From: Nematostella vectensis
Lineage: Eukaryota; Cnidaria; Anthozoa; Actiniaria; Edwardsiidae
Assembly: GCF_932526225.1 (NCBI RefSeq)
Contig: NC_064048.1
Location: 9,138,515 to 9,202,514, forward strand
DNA length: 64,000 nt
Direction: 5' to 3'
Below the pieces are notes generated by a model. That model made no database searches. It saw only the letters and a program-made list of their open reading frames with translations, and had not been told where the DNA came from. Both the position numbers and the translations under genes were made by a program. This document shows, one piece after another, positions 35,801-45,800 of this stretch (positions within the stretch are counted from its first letter, which is position 1; every line of letters starts with the position of its first letter).

Positions 35801-38800
35801 TCATTGTCCAGGGTTGGGATAGGGTTCCAAACATGGTGTAAGTACTTGTCAAAATCACGCTGCGCGTCACGCTTCTCGACGTTGCGTGACTCAGTATGTG
35901 TGTCACGTCTTTCGACCTTGTGTGACTTTCTCTCGAGATATGTTAATCCCTCTTTTGCGCTTGCAGCATCAGCAATGTAGTCAAAACCATCATCGATGTC
36001 ACGCTTTCTTCGGTCGGGTGACAGATCTGCGTCACGTTTTTCTACGTCATGTGATTCTTTATCTTCGTACTTCAAGTCCTGCTTTGCGCCTTCGTTAGAC
36101 GTCACGAAATCGAACTGATCGTCCGTGTCACGCTTAACCTTAGGATGCCACAGGGATCCCTGATAATGCAGATAATCGAGATATCCTGTGTACAGATCGC
36201 GCTTGGGTCGCGACTCCTGGCTTTTCTTGTCTGCACTTGTATCATCTGCCGTTTGATTGGTGCGTGCATGGGGGACTTGCTCTTTCCTATAAGCACCGAA
36301 CCCACCATGGAAACCGTGGTAACCATGGTAACCATGGAAACCATGATAGTCGCCGTACACATGTTCAGGTATCCCGATAAAGGTGCTGGCGTGTCCGATA
36401 TGTGAGGTGGACTGGTACACCCTTGGTCTTGTGACGTAGGTGTCGTGCGAGTGCAAGATTGGCTGGTTCACTACTGGCGGTGGTTGATGGAATACTATAG
36501 GAGGTTGATGGTAAATGATGGCTGGTCTGTGAACAACTACTGGAGGCTGATGGTAAATAATAGCTGGTCTGTGTAGCATAATAGGCGCTCTGTGGACGAC
36601 GATATCTGGCCTGTGATACACCTCCGGTGGAGGGTGATAAATAATGGGAGGCCTGTGGATAACAATAGAATTCTTGCGGCTGCCATTTTCGACTTTGTCT
36701 TTTTCTGCGTGTAGGGTAGGTACCCCGTGCTTTCGTGATTTCAGTTTTTTGGAACCCTTTTCTGAGGCTCTACGAGTTCGATTCTTGCTGCTGTCACGTG
36801 TTTTGTTCAGCACATTTTCCCCTTTTTTTACGTTCACGTGACTCTTCTTGTCGTCACTCTTTTCATGCTTGACTTTATGCTTCTTCGCGTGTTTTCTCTT
36901 GCTGATGGAGGTCTTCTTGACATGAGTCCTTGGTTCCGCACTGTTCACGTTCCGTATTCCGAGCGTTCTCGTAATGGCGGACTCTGCTGGGTTCTCTCCA
37001 ATTGGGTTTAGTGCCATTTGCTGGAGCTCATTCATGGGTCCCATTTCACCAAATCCTTGACCTTCAACCCCAGCAAACGGGCTCGCTCCTCCAATTCCGC
37101 TCATTCCATTCATTCCACCCATTCCATCAAACGCTGCCATACTTGGCCCTCCACCCATTCCACCAAGTGCAGGCGTCCGTGCCATTCCACTCATCCCCAA
37201 AGATCCTGGATTTTCATTATTCATTACTCCTGGTGGGGGGTTTCCAAATAAATTAATAGGTGGTGGCTCAGGAGTTATGATGTTTTCTCGCATATAAGGC
37301 TGCATTCTTGGAATCATATATCTTGCCATCATTTCCTGGAATGAAGGGATAAAGTGTCTTCTGTATGGTTCTCGAAATCTAAACCTCGGGTAGTCATAAG
37401 GGTATTCCATTTGTGACCTCTCCTCTAGATCTTCGGGATATCTTTGGTGGTGATGATGGTGTCGGTGGTGGTGGAATGGGTACGGGTAGGGCTCGAATCC
37501 GGAGCGGCGGTAGAAAGGCGCGTCGTAGTCGTCATCGTAGCGGGGGAAGTCAGGGTAACGGCCATACATGGGGGCTGGCGGCGGGATCCAAGCCCTGTAC
37601 AGTAAGCACACTTGTCAGTGATGAACCATAACCCAAAATGCATCAATGAGCTGCATTAACTATAACCCAACTCTAACTAAGGCCGGTAATCAGCTATAAT
37701 AATATGATAAATAGAATGTAATTGCCAAAGCCATCGCCATCACGTCGACAAAACTATTACAACCGCCGTCTTCTTTAACATAGCCATAACTATTAGCACA
37801 GAGCCGTAGCAGGACATGTAAGATTGGGGGGGGGGGGGGGGAAGCACAATACAAAAACATTAGGAAAATATTGGGGAGGGGGACAGCCACGCCCCTTCTG
37901 GTCATTTCCTTATATTTTTTAAACTACTTTTTGGGGGGACGTGCCTCCAGTGCCCCACCCCCTGCTACGGCCCCATGCCCCACCCCCTGCTACGGCCCTG
38001 TAGCATCATCATAATCACCAAGTCTCCATCCCCATCTCTATCATAATCGCTATCATTACCATCGCCTCACCAATACAATTGCTATCATCATCGCCATCTT
38101 CGTCAACACTGCCATTATCAACATCATCATCGCCATGTTCGTCAACACTGCCGTCATCAACATTATCATCACCATCTTCGTTAACACTGCCATCATCAAC
38201 ATCACCATCTTCGTTAACACTGCCATCATCAACATCATCATCACCATCTTCGTTAACACTGCCATCATCATCATCATCATCGCCCGCCCCCACCATCGTT
38301 ACCATCATCTCTTTCACCATGCCGTCACCGTCATTTTGACCAGCCCGTCATTGGCTATTCAAGACTGGGGCTTACCTGTAGTAGGCGTGGTAGGGATCCC
38401 TGTGGTGGTGCCTATGGTGGTATGCCATGCCTCGTCTGTAAGCGTCCATCCAGTGGTGATGGTGTCTATGGTGACGGCGGTAGAGTGGCGCTATGGGGAC
38501 CACGGGGACGGGAGGGTGTGCCCCTGGGCGTGACACCACTTGCAGGGAAGCTGGCTTGGCCTTCACCTGGGTTTAGAGACACAAAATTCATATCAAGAAA
38601 ATTTAGCCAAAAATTGTCGTTTTTGCCAAACGCGGTCACTTCCATATAGGGGAACTAATATATTCCTCATTTGGAAAAAATGCATGATTCTTGTCGTGTT
38701 TAAGGTTGCCGTACCGCAGGTGCTTCGTAAACTTATGGCTTGTAATCAAAGGAAAAAAAAAACAGTGACTGTGACCATCTTTGGTCAATGGAGAAAGTAT

Positions 38801-40443
38801 CTGAAAAGAAACTAAGAGTCCTCGGTACCAGTCCCTCAAAACGACAACGTTTTCTTCATATGTTCAAATTGTTGGAATCGATAGGCCTTCGGTTAATCCC
38901 GTTGTTGTCACAGTAGAAATATTCATATATATATTCATATAAATATTCAGACTCTTGTAACTAGCAATATATAACTTTGGAATATATGATTTCTATCAGC
39001 TGTCTCTAGAACCAAACGGTATCAAGACTTTTTATTATTTATTCAAAGTAGAACGGCGTGAAATTGTACGACACGCTACATCGGGAAATGATATCACCAA
39101 TAACAAAGGTACCAAAGTAAATTTTGAGTAAAAAAATTTTTTTACTCAGTTTTTGCTGTTGCGTTTCGTGAAAAATTATCACGAAATGGTTCACATTTGA
39201 ATGTTGCATATCTGTGGGATACTGTCCCTTACTTCAATTCCCAATCATTTGTTACTTTTATAATCATAAATGTACACTTTTATAATGTGCTTACCCCAAT
39301 GATTTTCTAATTTATCTAGGAAGCCTCCTCTTCTTTATTAGTCTGGTGCTAATCACTTGTATGACAATATTTGCCTTCGTACCATGGCAACAAGGGTGAA
39401 GGGGGAGGCAATGAATGGGAAGAGGGTGGGGTAGGGCAACATGAACGTATCGAGAAAGGCCGATAAGAGGGTAGGTGTGCGGGCTAGTGGCGAGAGTATC
39501 GAGTAACAAAGCAATAAACAGGAAAGAAAACAACTTAGGAGCAAGGAAACAAGTAAATATTACTTGCCTTGACTCCAGCAGAGTTTGCATTAATCTCCAA
39601 ATCAGCCGATTTATCGTCCACCTGAAAATGCCCCACTTCCGGTTCCCTGCTTTCCTCCTCCTCCGTCTTCGAACGCTGGGAATAATCCTCGTCTTGGTAG
39701 AACTTGTGCGACGTCATAACTTCAGCTCCGCTATTCCCCAGCTGATCCTTTATAGGTCCCCCCTGACCAAGCATAGGTTTACCATTAATGGTATTACCCG
39801 AGATGGTAACGGAAGAGGGGCTTGCATCTGGCTTAGCAGCTGAGGAAGAGTTACCCTTTGAAGCATTTCCACCAAAAACCTTCGCAACAGCTTCCCCTTT
39901 AGTGGGCGTACTCGATCCGCCCGATCCTTCCGTCCCTGTAGTGACCTCTCCGCGCTTTACTCCAGTTACATCCACAGTCTTTGGTTGAACTGTTTCCGCA
40001 TTAGATGTTTGCGTGGCAGCGCTCGTTTCTCCATTAGGAGTGTTAACCACGCTTTTACTTGTGCTACCCGTCGAGGGAGTATTGACTTCTGATCTCAACG
40101 TTTGGTCCGCGATCGCGGGTGTGTTCGGAGATTGCAACGCCTGTATCGGAGTCTCGATCCCATTACGTTTATCAGAAGTGTCCGTGAATACCTTAGACCC
40201 TTTCTGATCATCAAGAGGGTCCTCGGTCTCTGCGGGCATTCGTTTGAGTCTATACTTAGTCTCAACATTATCAAAGTCTATTACCTCCGTCAAATCCACC
40301 TCCCCAGGATCAAGACGGGTAGTTTGTCTAGAAGATTGTTTAGGATAAGGCTTGGCTTGTACCAGCAGCGCAGATTGTAAGAATACCGCGGCGGTCCATA
40401 GCGCAACCAACGCCAAAATAGTTGGCGATAAACGCCTTAACAT
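32830..40443 (-). CDS. gene B: secreted modular His/Pro-heptad protein, 1,943 aa
   Basis: Three coding exons: 40443-39568, 38566-38376, 37594-32830 (phases 0 and 2; 5832 nt with TAA). Exon 1 starts with a clear signal peptide (residues 1-30, LALVALWTAAVFLQSALLVQA, then KPYPKQ). It continues into a Ser/Thr/Gly-rich region with KR sites and N-glycosylation sequons (NAS, NSS). Its donor is AAG|GCAAGT, a GC-AG intron. Exon 2 is His/Arg/Tyr-rich (RRHHRHHHHW, HRHHHRDPYHAYY). Exon 3 continues His/Tyr/Pro-rich, then a Met/Gly/Asn-rich stretch, then five full His/Pro heptad modules like those of gene A, and a sixth degenerate terminal one that ends in HMRCNECGCGGGGCFGKSRIP. Between modules lie a duplicated KRD-flanked unit and a triplicated amphipathic unit. 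It is exported and probably processed at dibasic sites; the function is unknown. It is transcribed divergently from gene C. Confidence 0.87.
33475..33720 (-). other. gene B: three amphipathic SIGAxERI repeats
   Basis: Three related units of about 25-40 residues: KSIGAKERIARSFEDTW, then KESIGAGERIVRALHESLP, then KEAIGAGARIIRALHEPHP. The order is N to C on the minus strand (from about 33720 down to 33475). They are predicted amphipathic helices, unlike the surrounding low-complexity sequence. Confidence 0.8.
35765..36150 (-). other. gene B: duplicated KRD-bounded acidic unit
   Basis: Two diverged copies of a roughly 40-residue unit: KRDTDDQFDFVTSNEGAKQDL and KRDIDDGFDYIADAASAKEGL. Each is followed by Y, a KSH and VE[KR]RD, with a third partial boundary (NVEKRDAQRDFDKY). 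Every copy is bracketed by KR/RR dibasic sites followed by Asp. A D8 run (KRYDDDDDDDD) follows before the second His/Pro module. Confidence 0.8.
37828..38000. repeat. G-tract element remnant in gene B intron
   Basis: A long G-run near 37830 is followed by GCCACGCCCCTT-like sequence, and further on by two tandem copies of CCCCACCCCCTGCTACGGCC (about 37955-38000). This resembles the G/C-tract-bearing short elements seen elsewhere in the window. No clear terminal repeats could be paired. Confidence 0.4.
38095..38285. repeat. 33-39-bp tandem repeat in gene B intron
   Basis: About five copies of a unit with CGTTAACACTGCCATCATC or CGTCAACACTGCC, separated by CATCAT-type runs of variable length. 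It lies in the 37595-38375 intron. Both strands read open because the unit length is a multiple of three. Confidence 0.8.
38567..39567. other. gene B intron 1 (GC-AG type)
   Basis: A 1.0-kb intron from the GC donor (39567-39562 on the minus strand, GCAAGT) to the acceptor at 38567-38568. The interior is AT-rich with no evident gene or repeat; the open frame at 39312-39590 is a partial intron read-through. Confidence 0.6.
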
Positions 40444-42873
40444 AGTCGATTATTATAGAACCATGGGCGATGTCAAAATCTTAGAAAGCTTTGCAGCCCT
40501 TCTATCCGTTATTACATCACTCGAGTTCGCTAAAACTGAGAACCTGGAAGCGAAATAATGACATCACGAACTAAGAATGCCAAGAAAACTGGTTGAGCTC
40601 ATTATGTCTCTAGCGTCAATACCCTAACCTGTTTTCTATAATTGGAGTTCAATGGAAATGCCGGTGTTGGATTGTTCGGATTGGCACATCTGGTGTCCTA
40701 TTGGTGGTTCAGTCAAGTGCTTTTCGGGGTCGCGGTCAGAAAGCTAGTGGAATTCACGCTTCAATAGGGAGGTTTCCAACGTCGAGTTCAAAATGATGTC
40801 TTTTGTGGTCCAGGAGATTCCAAGCAAAGGTCAAACATCGCTTTGTTGGTCAGAGAGTGGCGAGAGAGTGCTAGCAAATGTTTGCGCAAACTAAAGACTG
40901 TTTGTGCAAGACTAAACATAGAAAAAAACTTGAAGACAAAGCAAGAGACTTTCTGACTTATCATTAAAGTTAACTTGTAACATATTAAAAAAAAAGGTAT
41001 CGTGAAATTATAAATATTATAAAGATGTGTACGTTTGTATTGTATCAAAAACACTTTGGCAACACAAAGACAACAGAAATAAAACTCATAAATATTAGTT
41101 TATATTTCCCTTTCTTCTAGTTTATTTTTCCTCTAATTCTATCAATAATAAAACCGTTGACACCGTTTAATTAGACTGTTTGTGCAAGACTAAACATAGA
41201 AAAAAAACTTAAAGACAGAGCAAGAGACTTTCTGACTTATCATTAAAGTTAACTTGTATCATATTAAGTAAAAGGTATCGTGAAATTATAAATATTATAA
41301 ATATTTGTACGTATGTACGTATTGTATCAAAAACACTTTGGCCTGAAGACAACAGAAATAAAACTCATAAATAGCATAAACATTTAATTCAAATAGCACA
41401 TTTTGTAATTGTTCTTTAAAAGGGAGGCTCAGATATCTCTTTGATCAAAGCTCGCAAGCAATCAATCATTGACATGTTTGAACTACAACAGATATTATAA
41501 AAAAACAAACAAAGTGCCTTTTCCTTCATCTAGGTCAATTGTATCAAACGGTGTTAATCGGATGAATAACCATTAGTTTATATTTCCCTTTCTTGTAGTT
41601 TATTTTTTTCTTTCTAATTCTATCAATAATTAAACCGTTGACACCGTTATAGCGGGCGTCTAGATGAAGACCGCATGTGACTCCTATTAGAAACTTACTT
41701 TGACTGTCGGTCTAAGCGGTTTTTACTCACAAATAAAACGCGCGTACAAACCCTTCACTACCTTATGACAGCCTTGTAAAGAGGCGTTGTCGTAAGGAAT
41801 TATTCCTCGCCCATCAATAATAGGATCTATCGGCCCATCTCACCACCTACTCTACCTCTTTCTTACACATACTCCTTTTTGCCACGAACTTTGTGCACTT
41901 GCAAGCCTTTCATTTTACCGTTACTACTCTTAAATGCTGACGATGAAGTATGTTACAGCTAAAAACGTTATTTCATCGTGTGTTCATTGGTGTTAATAGT
42001 CACACCTACAATGTAGACTGCAGAGAGATAAAGCAACGTTATATTGGAATGAATGTTGACAAATATGTACTTTTGTACATGTCCGAAGTCTGCGCAGCAT
42101 ATCAACCTCGTCAGCGGACAGTATTTTAGGACACCTTTAGTAAAAAACATGTTATCCATTTTTATTATATTCAGCAATTTCATAACGGATTTCTCACATC
42201 TTTTGTGGTTCCCGGGTAAAAGTTTTTAGAGGGCGGCTACTTTCACTTCTTTCATTTATTGCCTGAAAACAAATATCAAAGCTTTTTTCGATGCATATAC
42301 AATCTGTTTTTGGTCCCTGGTTTCTCGACAAAGTGCTCCTGTGTACGGAATCTACCTCATTAAATAACTGTCTAGGGCTCTTCAGTAAAAGCTAATAAAT
42401 CCCTTGTCTGATTATGAGCACCAAATAGACCACAAAAGGTCATACAAGCCTCTTGACATATTCCGGTGACTTGACACCCTTATTTGGATATAACCTGTTT
42501 ACAAATCAACGTGCGAAGATTTAACAATAGAGCACCATTTTCACGGTCAAGAGCAGTCGAATGCAACGCTTCGGATAATAAGTATATTTTATAAGCAATA
42601 TAGCAAATAATTGTCATATTTCCTAGCCCTCAAGCATTCGGTTTTATAAAAAAAAATACTCTTATTTTTTTTTAAATTTAGGTTTGTTTTTATCTAGGCG
42701 TAGTTTTGCTGATTGTTTAGGCTTGTGTGAAAGACAATGTTTCCATTATTTATGAGCCACGTTCGCTGAATTACAACAGAATTTCTAATCGTTTACGTAA
42801 ACGTGGGAGTTTTTCGGTACTAGCCAGTACCGACGCAGACCGCAGCGAAGTCTTCGTCAACCGGTTCACCAAA
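40444..42873. promoter_or_regulatory. divergent intergenic region between genes B and C
   Basis: 2.4 kb separates the start codons of B (minus) and C (plus), so it should hold both promoters. A TATA-like TATAAAAAA lies near 42645, about 230 nt before gene C's ATG; no other core element is certain. The middle contains duplicated AT-rich blocks (40896-41650). No protein gene is visible. Confidence 0.5.
40896..41650. repeat. duplicated AT-rich blocks in the B/C intergenic region
   Basis: The block from 40896 (GACTGTTTGTGCAAGACTAAAC) is repeated from 41174, an offset of 278 bp. The two match through CTTTCTGACTTATCATTAAAG, GGTATCGTGAAATTATAAA and AACACTTTGG. The block at about 41096-41170 (TAGTTTATATTTCCCTTTCT to ACCGTTGACACCGTT) is repeated at 41575-41650, an offset of about 478-479 bp. 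This suggests two nested duplications. Confidence 0.85.
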
Positions 42874-45800
42874 ATGCGGTGGACTCTACTTATTGCCTTG
42901 GTGTTTTTACTGGGCGTTTTACTAACAGAAGCAAAGCCTCTTTCTCCAGGAACAACGGAATCAAGTGATGAGGACGGAGACGAGTCATCAACGAAGGATA
43001 AGGCGGTAGACACAACAAAAGACGAAGATTCGAAATCGGGCGATGAGTCCGATTCTTCTGCGGACGACACCGAGGGCTCGGCGGATCAAGGTGAGAAACC
43101 AGACGACAAGACAGCACAAAAGCGACAGTTTGGCTTTGGCTGGGGAGGACATGGTCATGGTTTCGGCGGATGGGGACATGGTTGGGGCTTGGGGCATGGG
43201 GGGTACGGATATGGAGGATGGGGTCATGGTGATTTAGGTGGGGTCTGGGGGGGAGCGGGATGGCCAGGGGCGTGGTACAAATCAAAGGTCCCAAGCAGCG
43301 AAAATCCCCAAAAGAAACAGTGGGTAGCTAACGGTTATCATAGTGGTCTGGGTGTGGCTCATGGGGCTGGCTATAGTGACGGTCATTACGCCGGACACGA
43401 GTATGCAACCGGACACCACCCTTGGGGACCAGGTGCGGGATGGCCCGGATTTTGGTACAAGTCTTCTGTCCCTCGAGGCCCCATTAGAGCCAATAAAAGG
43501 CAATTTATCTCTGGGGGAGCACCCTGGGGGTTCGGTTACCCTGGTTACGCACATTATGGGCATCCTGGGTTTGGGGCGTGGCCCGGATGTGGTATGGGGG
43601 TCCCAGTTGGCTGTGGTGGTTGCCATGGATACAGGTCTGACATCACTGAAGCTGACGCAGGAAAGCGCAGTAAAATCGATGAGAAGAAAATCGAGAAGAG
43701 ATGTGGTTGCTTTCCAGGCTGGGGTGGATTAGGTGTCATCGGGGGATGGGGTCCATACAGCCCATTAGGCGTAGGATGTGGAGGACTGTGGGGTCCTGGG
43801 TGGGGATATTTCGGCCCCTGGGGTTATGGAGCCCATTTAGGCTTTGGTTACGGAGGCAGTTGCGGATGTGGAGGCGGTTGTGGATGCGGATGCGGTTGCG
43901 GTTGCGGTTGCGGCTGCAGGTCTGATGTCCCATCCGCTGAAAAAGATAATGACCCTTCCTCCTCAGCCAAAGTCGAAAAGCGCGCTGCTGCAGAAGACGT
44001 GAGCGAAGATGACGATGAAAAGAAGGACGAAGATGAAGACGAAAAGAAAGACGAAGGCAAGGACGAGAAGAAACACGAAAAGGATTGCAATTGCAAACCA
44101 GAGTACGCAAAGGACGCCAAGGGCGAGAAAAAATGCTGCGGAGGATTCGGACTAGGCTTCGGAGGTTATGGTGGATACAATAGTTACGGCTTTGGGTACC
44201 CATACGGTGGACTGTATAGTTATGGCTACGGCCTCGGCTACCCTGGATACGCTGGGTACGGTTACGGACTCGGCCTTCCCTATTACGGAGGACTCGGATA
44301 TTACGGTCTTGGGGCGGGATGTTGTTGCCGCAAATCCGAGGTTGCTCGTGGACCCACTAGAAAGAGGCGTGATGCTGACAGCAAAGACAGCAAGCGATGC
44401 TGTGGTGGAGGTGGCGGGGCTCCTCCAATCACCGGAGGATGTGGCGGCTGTGGCGGATGTAGTAGCTGTTGCGGTTGCGGTTGTGATGGCGGTTGCGGTT
44501 GCGGATGCGGGTGCGGATGCGGGTGCGGTGGTGGCTGTGGATGCGGTGATATTGGCGGGTGGAATCACGGCGGCTGTGGCGGCTGCGGACATGGTGGTGA
44601 TTGGTTCGGCGGATGGGGTGACTGTGGGTGTGGCTGTGGGCATCACGGTGGATGGGGTGATGGCTGGGGACATGGTGGATGGGGTCATGGTCTAGGAGGA
44701 TATGGAGGTTACGGTCACGGATGGGGTTACGGATACGGCGGCCATGGTGGCTGCTGTGGGGGATGTGGCGGAGACGGCTGGTATAAATCAAAAATCGCTA
44801 AGGATGCCAAAAAGGCAGACAAATCCGAAGAGAAACCAAAAGCTAAACGTGATGCCCCTGAGACCAAAACCGAAAAAGTCGCTGATGCACCAACAGCTGC
44901 AGACAAGAAAGAGAAAAGCGCTAAACGTTGCTGTGGCGGATGCGGTTACGGAGGCTGGGGCGGATATGGCGGTTTGGGCGGATACGGCGGCTTGGGCGGA
45001 TACGGAGGCTTCCTAGGTCACGCTGGCTTCGGAGGCTGGGGCTTCCCTGGCGGATTTTTGGGGGGATACGGTGGCTATGCTCCTCTTGGGTGGGGCGGGT
45101 ATGGATACGACGCATGGGGCCACCCTGGCGGCTGGGGCTGGGGCGGCGGCTGTGGCTGCTGCAAGTCTAAGGTCGCCAAGGGCGATAAAGATAAAAAGGG
45201 ATCGAAGCGTTGCGGTTGCGGCTGCGGCGGTGGGTGCGGTTGCGGATGCGGGGACGGATACGGTTATGGCGGTTATGGCGGATATGGCGGATGTGGATAC
45301 GGAGGATATGGCGGATACGGATTCCCCGGCGGCTGGGGTCATGGATTAGGATGGGGTGGTCCCGGTTTCGGATGGGGAGGTCCAGGATTCGGAGGTTGGG
45401 GACATGGCTGGGGGTACCCCGGATTCGGTGGATTCTACAAGTCAAAGATCCCACAGAAGGCGGCCGATGTAAAGGCTAGCACTCGTGGGGACATCCCTGA
45501 GGCCGCAGAGAAGAAGCAGACCATCCACTTAGGGTACGGCTACGCAAGTGGGGATAACTACAGACTTGGGTACGGACTCGGTGGAATGGGAGGACTGCAA
45601 GGTTACCATGGAAGCCTTGATGGTAAGCTTTTGGGATATCGCTGCTTGGGACCACTAGTATTTAGTTAATGAGCTGGTATATATCAAATTTTCCCTTTTA
45701 TTGTTTTACTGAGAAATTGACTGCTTGAAGGCGGTAGATAATGTTTCTTGTCGGAAAACACGATCCATTAAATAATGGATCGGCCGCCCTTGGATTTTGT

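Larger units (their letters stand above)
33100..36670 (-). other. gene B: five His/Pro modules plus a divergent terminal one
   Basis: Modules begin near 36665, 35710, 35240, 34765 and 34110 with N-x-V-V-I-x-R-P-P-I-I-Y-H-P-P-P-E. They end with YRKEQVP, YKRSGIP, YYKSKVP, YGKSDLP and FTKSGVP. The sixth (about 33300 down to 32880) keeps the heptad rhythm (HRPPLIV, HRMPIII) but replaces Y-H-Q-P heptads with H-R-[PM]-P, runs longer, and lacks the TYVGAPH tail. In its place are His clusters and a Cys motif CNECGCGGGGC. Confidence 0.88.

Noticed and set aside
20766-40443. Classical amidated neuropeptide precursor
   Set aside because: There are dibasic sites, but no repeated short peptide ending in Gly before them, and the modules are far too long.
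42771-45454. Long minus-strand and other-frame ORFs across gene C exon 1
   Set aside because: GC-rich Gly codons suppress stops in other frames. Only the frame at 42874 has a signal peptide and continues through four spliced exons.
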